From NCBI RefSeq assembly GCF_002157205.1, contig NZ_CP021358.1:3603186-3667185 (forward strand): a DNA stretch of 64,000 bases, in the 5' to 3' direction. The notes below the pieces were generated by a model. That model had not been told where the DNA came from, did not search any database, and saw only the letters and a program-made list of their open reading frames with translations. A program made the translations under genes and the position numbers. This DNA is from Kushneria marisflavi. GTDB lineage: Bacteria > Pseudomonadota > Gammaproteobacteria > Pseudomonadales > Halomonadaceae. This document shows, piece after piece, positions 1 through 8,765 of the stretch (within the stretch, counting starts at the first letter, position 1; each line of letters starts with the position of its first letter).

Positions 1-1
1 C

Positions 2-250
2 ACGCGTTACGGCATGCGCCCGATCATTCCCCGCCGCCGTATGCATCGCCGGCCGCGCCCGGGGTTACCGCATCAGTTCGACCGGCCAAAATATCGTCAG
101 CGCAATGTGTTAGAGCGGCTGTTTGGTTGGCTCAAGGAAAAGCGCCGGCTGAATACCCGTTACGACAAGCTGGCAAGCAGCTTCAGGGCCATGGTGACAC
201 AGGCCTGTATCGAGCGCTGCATGAGAGCCGACTTTTCAGACAGAACCTAA
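2..250 (+). pseudogene. IS5-family transposase, C-terminal remnant cut by window edge
   Basis: The reading frame is open from the left edge, so the gene starts upstream of the window and only the last ~82 residues are visible. They carry the stretch RNVLERLFGWLKEKRRL followed by TRYDKLASSF and a Cys-rich end, which is the typical DDE-domain tail of IS5-like transposases (the Glu of ERLFGWLK being the third catalytic acid). It stops at a TAA at 248-250. No inverted terminal repeat was recognised in the few bases before the next gene, so whether the element is complete upstream cannot be told. It borders an AT-rich accessory segment, which fits past insertion or rearrangement. Confidence 0.8.
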
Positions 251-254
251 TCTA

Positions 255-1301
255 TCAATTTGTATTAAGGTTTAAAAAGTTATCTTTTAGCTTACTTCCC
301 ATGATGCCAGGAAAAGGATGAAGGCCGCTAAGGGGATTTCCAAATGCTTGTTTGTTCCAGTTAAGTAATCTGTAGTGAAATTTTCTTCTTAAGTTAAGTT
401 CTTTATTTAGTTTGCTTTCCATTAATATACTGCCATTCCCTCGAAAGTAAAAGTCTTCGAGCATCATTCCAATCCACCCTAGTCCTGATATTTCAACCCC
501 ATCTATTGACTTATTAATAGAGATGTTGTTTTTGTTTTGTGACAAACAGTTTTCAATGGTTAATCCATAGTCATAGCTGTAAGAGTTTTTTTGGGGGTTG
601 TAATGGCTGACTTCTTTTGTTATTTCGCTGCAAATTTTTCTGTAAAGAGTGTAGAAGTCTTTTATTACCCCTTCATGTAAATTCGAAATTTCAGCCTGTT
701 TAACAGGAAAGGGTTTTTGTTTTTCCCTGATGTCTTCGACTTCTTTAAATGCTGGGTATTCTTCCGAATTGGTTTTTACCCCTCCATTAACGGCTAGTTT
801 CAATGAGTGAGAAAAGGAGTGTCCTCGCAATAGAACTCCCTGCAAAGAAATATTTTTTGATAATATTTGCCCGATTAGCTGTATGATTCTGAATTGCATA
901 AATTCTGCTGATATCAATAGGGATTGATGTCTGTTAGGGTATCCTTTATGCATCTGTTTCTTCTTTTCTTTTTGTCTTATGAATAAGAAATCTTTTTCAG
1001 GATTTAGAGTAAAATATCCGATTTCTTGAAGTAAGCTTTCATTGAGCAGCATAGGGTCATGAACGAATAGCGTTTTTCCATGCTGATGGTTGCTTGTAAA
1101 TTTACTGTATCGAGACAGAAATTCATCTCCAAGACAAAACTCATTGTCGAAAACAAAAATTATATCAAGATCAGATATCCCTGGCGTTTTTATGTTACCG
1201 TTTCGTATTATCTCTTTTGGTTGAAGAGTGTCAGGAATTTCTCTTTCGATAAAAAGATTAATCTCTTTTAATGCTTCATCGTACTCTTCGATGCCGATCA
1301 T
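255..1301 (-). CDS. nucleotidyltransferase-like protein coupled to the large glycosyltransferase
   Basis: A 348-residue protein not recognised by name. Near the N-terminus, residues 35-46 read GNIKTPGISDLD followed by hydrophobic IIFVF. This is a DNA-polymerase-beta-like nucleotidyltransferase signature (G-S/N ... D-x-D, metal-binding acids D44 and D46), with a shorter gap than the usual GSx10DxD. The rest is predicted mainly helical with no signal peptide or membrane segment. Its ATG shares one base with the stop codon of the upstream 1565-residue gene (TAATG), so the two are translationally coupled. It is strikingly AT-rich compared with the rest of the window. By family logic it would transfer a nucleotide to a small molecule or glycan. 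The substrate is unknown, and a role in flagellin glycan modification is inferred only from position. Confidence 0.6.
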   Translation of the reverse strand: MIGIEEYDEALKEINLFIEREIPDTLQPKEIIRNGNIKTPGISDLDIIFVFDNEFCLGDEFLSRYSKFTSNHQHGKTLFVHDPMLLNESLLQEIGYFTLNPEKDFLFIRQKEKKKQMHKGYPNRHQSLLISAEFMQFRIIQLIGQILSKNISLQGVLLRGHSFSHSLKLAVNGGVKTNSEEYPAFKEVEDIREKQKPFPVKQAEISNLHEGVIKDFYTLYRKICSEITKEVSHYNPQKNSYSYDYGLTIENCLSQNKNNISINKSIDGVEISGLGWIGMMLEDFYFRGNGSILMESKLNKELNLRRKFHYRLLNWNKQAFGNPLSGLHPFPGIMGSKLKDNFLNLNTN

Positions 1302-4300
1302 TATTTAAATGCTCCGTTGATTAGGAAATCAGCTTCTATTTTGTGAGTAATTTCTCTTCTGACAACGTCCTCAAGTATTTCAGAACCTACCTTGGAGAAC
1401 GTCGTTAAAATGTCTTGCGAAATAAAAACAGGGTGTTTCGGCTGCCTATATTTCCAAATTTCTCTTATTTCAGATGCTTTAGTAAGAGCTTTTTTCTGAT
1501 TTTTTGTTAATATCTTGTTTATTTTTTTAGTTAGGATGGATCGCTTATCTGAAAAATCATTTGTAATTACTTCATAGTGAAGTAGATTGATCATAAAGAA
1601 TCTGCTTATTATATTTTTTAGTTCATAAGCGCTTCTTATTTCATTGTTTGTGTCTAAGTTTTTAAAAAATAAGCATAGTTCTGACAGCGTTAAAAAAGCT
1701 TCGTCAAGTGAGTTTCTTGGGGTAGATGAAACCTCTATCTCTTTTTTTGAGAAATTAACGCCTTTCGCCAGAACTTTCAAAGGCATATTGGCTTCTGGAT
1801 AATAGTTTTTAAGATCGAACTCATGGTTAATGAAGCATCCATGATGCCCTAACGGGTCGATATCAAGTATTATTTTGTTGATGTTGGATATTTTTTTGCG
1901 CACCCGAGATATACTTTCTTCAGTGGCCAAGGCCTCGTTTTTTATAAATAAAGAAATATCTACATCACTAAATTCCGTATACCTACGATCTGCCATACTT
2001 CCATGAAGTATGGCGTCAAAAAGAGTTTCATCCACCTCTTCTTGAATAAGATCAAATTTTTCTTTGTAAGCTTTGTTCCAACTGTAACTATTTATGGACG
2101 GTATTTTAAAATTTACCGTTGCCATATCGCTTTGGAGCTTAAGGTCAAATAGTTCTTTAATGTGTTTAAAATTTTCTTTAGAAATATTGTTAATTTTTTT
2201 AATTTCTTCAGAGCATGTGTTTTCTGAGGTGACTTTTTTTATTAGAGCTTGCCGTCTAATTTTTTGTATAATGCTTATTTTTCTTTCTTTGTTTGTTTTT
2301 GAGGCGTCAAAAAGTTTATCTCTAGTCTCAATTATTTTGTTTTCTATGCTTTTGTGGGTTGAAGCATTTTTATTATGAATATTTCCATATATTGAAAATA
2401 GTCTTTTTATTTTTATGTCGTTTTCGCCTTCGGAAATATTTTTATGCCATAGCGTTTCAGCCTGAGTGCTTGGCCAAGTTACAAAACCTATGCGTCCGGT
2501 ATGTTTGAAGCTATAGCCGTTTAGGCGCGCCATCACGTAAAGCCATATGTCGTCTGCGTCTGAACAGGCTTCTTTGAAGATTGATTCGTTTGATACATCT
2601 TTATGGAAGCAGTTTGGCGGATAAAGTACCCCTGCACCACTTGTTGGGAAATTAAGTGCATCTGCATCGAATGCACGAGTTGAATTCCACTCCCACTCCT
2701 TATAAGGAAGAATCTCTAATTCCTTGTTCATCTGAATCTTGTGAATCCGGTGTGCGGCAATTTCTTTTTTGCCCGGCTGGGTGGCTTCTACGAGTTCTTC
2801 AAGCCAGGTTGGCGGATAATAGATATCATCGTCAGCCGTAGCGATGTAGGCTTCGGGCCATTCTTTAAGTGTTGGCACAATTTTTTTGTAGGATCGAATA
2901 TCTTCACAGTAGTGAACTTCAAGACCGCTACTAGCCACTAATGACAAAACATTTTCAGGCAACTTTTCCCTATCGTCCTGTGCAATCCATAAAACAACCC
3001 GGTCAGGCGCTACCGTTTGGGTCAGTAAACTTTGTAGTGTTGCCCATAGTGTTGAAAAGCGCCCTGGATAAGAAGTGAGGGATACTATTAAATCGCCTGG
3101 CAAACCATGAAAGCGTGGTTTGACGGGACGATTAGCCAGCATCATGGCTTGTACCATTGGCTGCCACTGAGTGTCTGCCGACATCAGAGCGCTACCTGCC
3201 TCTTTTTCTACGGTATCCAGATATTGCTGCTGTTCAGCAGGGCCAGCCAGCAAAGAACAGGCCGCGTCTTGAAGACCGTAAACAGTGTGGAGGAGGAAGG
3301 ACAGCTTGGTTGCCTGCCGGTGGTCAAGTGCTGCCATTCTTCCGTGGTCGGGCAGCAGTAGCGCCTGTGCGGAAAGCAATTCAGAAGATGGCTGCCCACT
3401 ATTGTTCAAGCTCGCCGGCATAAGGCTGCGATGCTTGAGATCATGCAACCGATAGAATCGAAATCCATTATGGCTGGCCCAACGTTGAACTTCGTCCAGA
3501 TTGGGCTGACGTTCATGTGTGGGTTGAAAGGCCACATTGATTTGAATAAGCAGGCTGGATTTTAATGATTGTTGGCCATGCTCAAGTATGGTCGCGCTGT
3601 CGCTCAACTCATCTATTACCAGCCAATCCAGACTTGGCAAGCCATCAATATTATCCAGCGCTACCGTATTGAAGGGGAGTCGCGCCAGCACACGCCGACC
3701 ATCTGTTTCCGTACTTACGGCCAATGGTTCAAGCAGACTGCTCATGGCAGGATCCAGTGTAGCCTTCAACGTCGTTGACTGACCATCGCCAAGACTATTG
3801 TTGGCGTAGTAGTGAATACCTTCCCTGCTCGAAGCTGGATTTTTTGTTTCACGACTGGCTGGATCAAAGACCACCAGTTCAAGAGTTTCCTTGCTCAAAA
3901 GCTCTTCGATAACAGGATTGCCCAGCAGGCGAGCGCCGTTATCGATTGCAACAATCTTTCCTTGTAACGGCCAGCTGAAATCAGCTTTTATGTTGTTTTG
4001 AAATGAGGGCTGATCGACTTCAACCGCTGTTATGCTGTCTTCAAAATAGGCTTTGCCCTGCTGATCCAGTGTCAGCGCTGCGGCACTGTTGCCTTCACAA
4101 TAACGTTGCCAGATAGCGCGCATGGCCGTTGAAAAGTGTTTTCCGAATCGCTCAGCATCGCATGTTGGGGATTGAATCAAAAATTGACGCAGACAGGCAC
4201 GAATGACACTCAGGTTGGGGATATCCGAGGCCAGTTCGACAACACGCTGACGATATTCATCCCAGCTTTGGACCACAAGTTCCGGCATGCCTGCGTTGAT

Positions 4301-5998
4301 TAGGTGAGTCGCCGAGTGCCGGCCTGCAAAGGTGGGCCCGGGCAGTGTGACGACAGGCACGCCCATCATGAAAGCTTCACAGGTCGTGAGCCCGCCCGAA
4401 TAGGGCCAGGTATCGAGCGCAATATCAACCCGGTTATAGGCATCGAGCAGATCCTTGTGATTTGAAGGACCTTCAAGAATAAGTCGTTCTGCCTCGATGC
4501 CATGATTGCCCATAACGCGGTATATACGCTCGCAATATTCTGCGCTTTCGTATTGTCCGCTTTTCAAAAATAGTCGGCTATTGGGTAGCTCATTCATCAG
4601 CTTTGCCCATTCGCCTAGCAGTTCAGCATTGATCTTGGCAGGGTTGTTGAAACAACCCAGTGTGATATAGCCATTGCTCATGGCAGGAAGCGCTTTAATA
4701 GTAGGGGCGTTTTGGGCTGGAAAATAGCAGATATAATCATTCGGCAGTCGAATAAGCTTTTCGGTGTACCAATCATCGCTACCTTCAGGAGTTTCATGCT
4801 GGTCTGATATCAAGTAATCAAAACAGGGTAGGCCCATGGTATTGATTAGACCGCCAACCCATTTGACGATGAGTGGGGCAGGTTTAAGCGACATGGTCCG
4901 AAGCCGGCTCCCTTCCCCAAAGCCTGAAAGGTCGATCAGGATATCGATGCCGTCCTGATAAATACGCTCAGCCAGTGCGGTTTGATCAAGATGGCGTACC
5001 AAGTTCCATCGTGTAGCAACCTGCTTAAGTCGCTGAGTTAAAACATCATCTGCGTTATTGGTGCTGTAAAAATGAAGCTCAAAATCCGGCTGAAGATTTT
5101 CAAAGCCTGTCAGCACCATCTGACCAACCGGATGCATGCGAAACCCTGGTGATACCAGTCCGATACGAATGGTTTTGGTAGCGTCCGATAGGGCAGGCTG
5201 ATGCGTAAACGCTGTTACCTCCTGATTGAAATGACTTTCCCATTCGCGAATAGTTCTGAAGATTTTTTCTGCGCTAACTTCAGGGTTGTAATGCATGCAA
5301 ACCAGTAGGTTAGAAAAAGCAGTGTCGAAGTCCGGTTCCAGCGATAGCGCCTTGCGGAAAGCAGTCTCTGCTTCGTCAAACTGGCCAAGGTCTTTATAAA
5401 GATTGCCTATTTCGTTTTGGACAAAAGCGTTATCAGGTTCGCTTTTTAGCAATTCTGAAACAGTGTCGAAGGCTTTTTGATAATGGCGGCGCTTGGTATA
5501 AATATGACCTCGAATAAATAGGCAGGAATTAATACTATACCCTAGTGATTCAGCTTTTAATGCATGTTCAAGAGCATCGTCGTCTTGATCACTCTCAGTT
5601 AAAATTTCTGCAAAGGTGAAATGCCCTTGAGAAAAATTGGGCTCAAGTTTGATTGCTTTCTCTGCAAACTCTAGGGCCGCTAATGGTTCGCCAAGGTCAT
5701 ACCAGACTCGCGCCATAATGTGTTGAGTTTGGGCATCCTCAGCGTTGAGTTTGAGTGATTGCTCCAGTGCTTCCTTTGCGGATTCGATATCCCCATTTTT
5801 ATGTAAACAACTACCCAATACTTTCCATCCGAAAGCGTCCTTTGGGTAACGCTGGGTCAGGGTCTCTGCGTAACGCTGAGCTTGGGCAAAATCATTGACG
5901 TTATAAAACGTCAGAAACTGTTTCTGCTCTTCCGGCGTGGCTGCTCTGAAAATGGGCTTTTTGCTTTTTTGGATCTGCCGCAGTTTACGCTTGCTCAT
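1301..5998 (-). CDS. TPR / O-GlcNAc-transferase-like / GT-A / nucleotidyltransferase fusion, probable flagellin glycosyltransferase
   Basis: A 1565-residue cytoplasmic protein. In order: TPR repeats (~25-235; e.g. NEIGNLYKDLGQFDEAETAF); a GT41 (SPINDLY/O-GlcNAc transferase) catalytic domain (~275-635) with IRIGLVSPGF and, near 530-555, LDTWPYSGGLTTCEAFMMGV; a middle region (~660-890) resembling the C-terminal half of FkbM methyltransferases but with the acidic motif changed to LVIDELSD; a GT-A-type glycosyltransferase domain (~965-1190) with IVSLTSYPGRF and a metal-binding ADDDIYYP near 1055; and a terminal nucleotidyltransferase domain with an exact GSx10DxD motif (GSMADRRYTEFSDVD, ~1331-1345) plus a helical tail. 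It lies just downstream of three flagellin genes on the same strand, as many flagellin glycosyltransferases do. The last ~450 codons are much more AT-rich than the first part, suggesting a chimeric origin. Acceptor and sugars are inferred, not shown. Confidence 0.75.
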   Translation of the reverse strand: MSKRKLRQIQKSKKPIFRAATPEEQKQFLTFYNVNDFAQAQRYAETLTQRYPKDAFGWKVLGSCLHKNGDIESAKEALEQSLKLNAEDAQTQHIMARVWYDLGEPLAALEFAEKAIKLEPNFSQGHFTFAEILTESDQDDDALEHALKAESLGYSINSCLFIRGHIYTKRRHYQKAFDTVSELLKSEPDNAFVQNEIGNLYKDLGQFDEAETAFRKALSLEPDFDTAFSNLLVCMHYNPEVSAEKIFRTIREWESHFNQEVTAFTHQPALSDATKTIRIGLVSPGFRMHPVGQMVLTGFENLQPDFELHFYSTNNADDVLTQRLKQVATRWNLVRHLDQTALAERIYQDGIDILIDLSGFGEGSRLRTMSLKPAPLIVKWVGGLINTMGLPCFDYLISDQHETPEGSDDWYTEKLIRLPNDYICYFPAQNAPTIKALPAMSNGYITLGCFNNPAKINAELLGEWAKLMNELPNSRLFLKSGQYESAEYCERIYRVMGNHGIEAERLILEGPSNHKDLLDAYNRVDIALDTWPYSGGLTTCEAFMMGVPVVTLPGPTFAGRHSATHLINAGMPELVVQSWDEYRQRVVELASDIPNLSVIRACLRQFLIQSPTCDAERFGKHFSTAMRAIWQRYCEGNSAAALTLDQQGKAYFEDSITAVEVDQPSFQNNIKADFSWPLQGKIVAIDNGARLLGNPVIEELLSKETLELVVFDPASRETKNPASSREGIHYYANNSLGDGQSTTLKATLDPAMSSLLEPLAVSTETDGRRVLARLPFNTVALDNIDGLPSLDWLVIDELSDSATILEHGQQSLKSSLLIQINVAFQPTHERQPNLDEVQRWASHNGFRFYRLHDLKHRSLMPASLNNSGQPSSELLSAQALLLPDHGRMAALDHRQATKLSFLLHTVYGLQDAACSLLAGPAEQQQYLDTVEKEAGSALMSADTQWQPMVQAMMLANRPVKPRFHGLPGDLIVSLTSYPGRFSTLWATLQSLLTQTVAPDRVVLWIAQDDREKLPENVLSLVASSGLEVHYCEDIRSYKKIVPTLKEWPEAYIATADDDIYYPPTWLEELVEATQPGKKEIAAHRIHKIQMNKELEILPYKEWEWNSTRAFDADALNFPTSGAGVLYPPNCFHKDVSNESIFKEACSDADDIWLYVMARLNGYSFKHTGRIGFVTWPSTQAETLWHKNISEGENDIKIKRLFSIYGNIHNKNASTHKSIENKIIETRDKLFDASKTNKERKISIIQKIRRQALIKKVTSENTCSEEIKKINNISKENFKHIKELFDLKLQSDMATVNFKIPSINSYSWNKAYKEKFDLIQEEVDETLFDAILHGSMADRRYTEFSDVDISLFIKNEALATEESISRVRKKISNINKIILDIDPLGHHGCFINHEFDLKNYYPEANMPLKVLAKGVNFSKKEIEVSSTPRNSLDEAFLTLSELCLFFKNLDTNNEIRSAYELKNIISRFFMINLLHYEVITNDFSDKRSILTKKINKILTKNQKKALTKASEIREIWKYRQPKHPVFISQDILTTFSKVGSEILEDVVRREITHKIEADFLINGAFK

Positions 5999-6120
5999 GG
6001 AATGACTGACCTAGCTGAGAAAGTAGATATCTGCTGATTCTAGAGACTCTCTATATTGGTCAAAGCATGAATAGCGCATCCAGAAGGGGGCTAATCGTGA
6101 CAGCAGATAGACCGGAACAG

Positions 6121-6149
6121 AAAAGGGCCGGCATAAGCCGGCCCTTTCC
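6121..6149 (-). terminator. terminator of the first flagellin gene
   Basis: A perfect 10-bp GC-rich inverted repeat (AGGGCCGGC, loop ATAA/TTAT, GCCGGCCCT) lies 18 bases after the flagellin stop and ends in a short T run on the minus strand. The same structure, with one loop change, follows the third flagellin gene. Confidence 0.8.
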
Positions 6150-6166
6150 ATTTGTTTCTGAAACCG

Positions 6167-7069
6167 TTAACGCAGCAGGGAGAGCACGCCCTGCGTGGTC
6201 TGGTTGGCCTGCGCCAGTACCGAGGTACCGGCCTGTTGCAAAATCTGCGCCTTGGACATGTTCGATACTTCGGTCGCGTAGTCGGCGTCCTCAATGCGAG
6301 AACGGGCAGCGCTCAGGTTAGTCGAGGTAGTGTTGATGTTTTCAATGGCCGACTCGAAACGGTTCTGAACGGCACCCAGATCGCTGCGATTGTTGTCGAC
6401 TGACTTCAGCTTGTCATCCAGAGTTTGCAGAGCCCCGGAGCTCAAGACATCAAAGCCCTGGGTTTCAACTTTCCGATCAGCTGCAGTGATGTTGGCATTG
6501 CCAGCTCCGCTGGATGCGGTAGTCGTGTACATGTTCCAGCCTGATCCTCCAGTGCTGCCTACGGCACCTTCGGACTGACCGATTTTGATGCTGATGGTTT
6601 CGCCATCGTTAGCGCCGACCTGAATGCTGAAGGAAGTACCAGTACTGCCCGCACTAAAGACATCCGTACCATTGAAAGAAGTATCGGTAGTCACGCGGTT
6701 GATCTCTTCCAGACGCTGGTTGACTTCCTTCTGGATGGAGTCGATGTCGCTGGCAGAGTTGGTACCGTTCTGGGCCTGAACGGTCAGTTCACGAATACGC
6801 TGCAGGTTGTCGTTGACCTGATCGAGTGCACCTTCGGCCGTCTGGGCCAGTGAGATGCCGTCGTTGGCATTGCGGCTGGCCTGATTCAGACCGGTGACCT
6901 GTGAGGTCATGCGGTTGGCGATCGCCTGACCGGCGGCATCATCCTTGGCACTGTTGATGCGTGAACCGGAGGACAGACGCTCGATGGCGCTGTTCAGGGA
7001 GTTCTGTGACTTGTTCAGGTTTTGCTGAGCGGTCAGCGACAGGGTGTTGGTATTGACGACCATTGCCAT
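6167..7069 (-). CDS. fliC: flagellin (copy 1 of 3)
   Basis: A 300-residue flagellin, the subunit polymerised into the extracellular flagellar filament. The N-terminal D0/D1 part is canonical ([35 protein letters not shown], then [17 protein letters not shown]). The C-terminal D1/D0 part is canonical too ([24 protein letters not shown], ending GVLSLLR). The central domain (~140-215) is short and Ser/Thr/Gly-rich, so the protein is small for the family but complete, and it offers many O-glycosylation sites. The product is identical to the other two copies. A Shine-Dalgarno AGGAA precedes the ATG. It has its own sigma-28 promoter and terminator, and the putative glycosyltransferase follows on the same strand. 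Confidence 0.95.
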   Translation of the reverse strand: MAMVVNTNTLSLTAQQNLNKSQNSLNSAIERLSSGSRINSAKDDAAGQAIANRMTSQVTGLNQASRNANDGISLAQTAEGALDQVNDNLQRIRELTVQAQNGTNSASDIDSIQKEVNQRLEEINRVTTDTSFNGTDVFSAGSTGTSFSIQVGANDGETISIKIGQSEGAVGSTGGSGWNMYTTTASSGAGNANITAADRKVETQGFDVLSSGALQTLDDKLKSVDNNRSDLGAVQNRFESAIENINTTSTNLSAARSRIEDADYATEVSNMSKAQILQQAGTSVLAQANQTTQGVLSLLR

Positions 7070-7148
7070 GTTTGCGATTTCCTATACGTGTTCTAAAAGG
7101 AAGCGGCTCTGTGAGCCTGTCTTTCGCGGCACCTGCCGCCTGATGCAG

Positions 7149-7176
7149 TTATCGGTGCTGCGTGATCATTTCTTTA
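7149..7176 (-). promoter_or_regulatory. sigma-28 (FliA) promoter of flagellin copy 1
   Basis: On the minus strand the sequence is TAAAGAAA, twelve bases, then ACCGATAA, close to the FliA consensus TAAAGTTT-N11-GCCGATAA but with the spacer one base longer. It lies about 80 bases before the start codon, is conserved at all three flagellin genes, and fliA itself is encoded nearby. Confidence 0.8.
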
Positions 7177-7373
7177 GGCGCTTCCGGAAAGTTTTGTACC
7201 TTCCCGGTTAAGGTGATTTCTATTCGGGATCACCCATCCCTGCACACTGCCTGAGCAGTTCATCGTGCTTGCAAACCTATTAACGACAAGAGAGAGAAAA
7301 CGCTTGAGTACAAACGCTAAAAATTTTGGCTTTTCAATTTTTAAGGGAAACGAAAGAGAGGGTGATCGGGAAC

Positions 7374-7402
7374 AAAAAAAGCCGGCATAAGCCGGCTTTT
7401 TC
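7374..7402 (-). terminator. terminator of the second flagellin gene
   Basis: A perfect AAGCCGGC / GCCGGCTT stem with a 4-base loop, followed on the minus strand by a run of seven T, starting about 20 bases after the stop codon. It is a stronger intrinsic terminator than those of the flanking copies. Confidence 0.85.
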
Positions 7403-7423
7403 ACTGATCTACTTAAGGCGCCA

Positions 7424-8326
7424 TTAACGCAGCAGGGAGAGAACGCCCTGCGTGGTCTGGTTGGCCTGCGCCAGTACCGAGGTACCGGCCTGTTGCAAAA
7501 TCTGCGCCTTGGACATGTTCGATACTTCGGTCGCGTAGTCGGCGTCCTCAATGCGAGAACGGGCAGCGCTCAGGTTAGTCGAGGTAGTGTTGATGTTTTC
7601 AATGGCCGACTCGAAACGGTTCTGAACGGCACCCAGATCGCTGCGATTGTTGTCGACTGACTTCAGCTTGTCATCCAGAGTTTGCAGAGCCCCGGAGCTC
7701 AAGACATCAAAGCCCTGGGTTTCAACTTTCCGATCAGCTGCAGTGATGTTGGCATTGCCAGCTCCGCTGGATGCGGTAGTCGTGTACATGTTCCAGCCTG
7801 ATCCTCCAGTGCTGCCTACGGCACCTTCGGACTGACCGATTTTGATGCTGATGGTTTCGCCATCGTTAGCGCCGACCTGAATGCTGAAGGAAGTACCAGT
7901 ACTGCCCGCACTAAAGACATCCGTACCATTGAAAGAAGTATCGGTAGTCACGCGGTTGATTTCTTCCAGACGCTGGTTGACTTCCTTCTGGATGGAGTCG
8001 ATGTCGCTGGCAGAGTTGGTACCGTTCTGGGCCTGAACGGTCAGTTCACGAATACGCTGCAGGTTGTCGTTGACCTGATCGAGTGCACCTTCGGCCGTCT
8101 GGGCCAGTGAGATGCCGTCGTTGGCATTGCGGCTGGCCTGATTCAGACCGGTGACCTGTGAGGTCATGCGGTTGGCGATCGCCTGACCGGCGGCATCATC
8201 CTTGGCACTGTTGATGCGTGAACCGGAGGACAGACGCTCGATGGCGCTGTTCAGGGAGTTCTGTGACTTGTTCAGGTTTTGCTGAGCGGTCAGCGACAGG
8301 GTGTTGGTATTGACGACCATTGCCAT
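7424..8326 (-). CDS. fliC: flagellin (copy 2 of 3)
   Basis: This 300-residue flagellin is identical in protein sequence to the copies on either side. At DNA level only a few silent changes were found by eye (for example one Glu codon near 7960 and one Val codon near 7445). The outer flanks differ from those of copies 1 and 3: its terminator is a different hairpin, and the region upstream of the promoter diverges after the -35 element. Complete D0/D1 ends with a short variable centre. Its own sigma-28 promoter at 8406-8433 means that it is probably transcribed as a single gene. Confidence 0.95.
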   Translation of the reverse strand: MAMVVNTNTLSLTAQQNLNKSQNSLNSAIERLSSGSRINSAKDDAAGQAIANRMTSQVTGLNQASRNANDGISLAQTAEGALDQVNDNLQRIRELTVQAQNGTNSASDIDSIQKEVNQRLEEINRVTTDTSFNGTDVFSAGSTGTSFSIQVGANDGETISIKIGQSEGAVGSTGGSGWNMYTTTASSGAGNANITAADRKVETQGFDVLSSGALQTLDDKLKSVDNNRSDLGAVQNRFESAIENINTTSTNLSAARSRIEDADYATEVSNMSKAQILQQAGTSVLAQANQTTQGVLSLLR

Positions 8327-8405
8327 GTTTGCGATTTCCTATACGTGTTCTAAAAGGAAGCGGCTCTGTGAGCCTGTCTTTCGCGGCACTTGCCGCCTGA
8401 TGCAG

Positions 8406-8433
8406 TTATCGGTACTGCGTGATCTTTTCTTTA
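8406..8433 (-). promoter_or_regulatory. sigma-28 (FliA) promoter of flagellin copy 2
   Basis: TAAAGAAA and ACCGATAA separated by twelve bases on the minus strand, as at the other two copies, although the spacer and the sequence further upstream carry substitutions. Conservation of the two boxes against a changed background supports function. Confidence 0.8.
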
Positions 8434-8719
8434 GCTGTTTCAGGAATTTTTGCTCTTCCTGATGAAGTGGTTACAGCTTGGGTCCACTTGTTCCTGCACG
8501 CTGCGTAACAGGGTCACCGTGCTTGTAACTTCATTAACGGCTCAAAGCAGGAATTGCTTTAGTTCCAAGGATTGATTTTTGCTGACGGTTTTCGACAAGT
8601 GGTTTAGCTGTGCTGAGGCAATGGGCAAGTCATAAAAGGCCGGAGCGCACAAAAGAAGGAGGAGATAAAGGGGGCACCGGCAAATAAAAAGCCCTGAAGT
8701 GCTACCATCAGACAAAAAG

Positions 8720-8748
8720 AAAAGGGCCGGCATGAGCCGGCCCTTTCC
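8720..8748 (-). terminator. terminator of the third flagellin gene
   Basis: The same AGGGCCGGC / GCCGGCCCT hairpin as after copy 1, with a single loop substitution (ATGA instead of ATAA on the plus strand), placed 18 bases beyond the stop codon and followed by a short T run. Confidence 0.8.
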
Positions 8749-8765
8749 ATTTGTTTCTGAAACCG

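Larger units (their letters stand above)
6121..7273. repeat. flagellin duplication unit, copy A
   Basis: About 1.15 kb that reappears at 8720-9872 at a constant offset of 2599 bases. It includes the terminator, the whole flagellin gene, the 5' leader, the sigma-28 promoter and about 100 bases upstream of it. By eye only a handful of mostly silent differences exist between the copies. The middle gene shares the coding region and promoter core but has different outer flanks. Confidence 0.85.
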
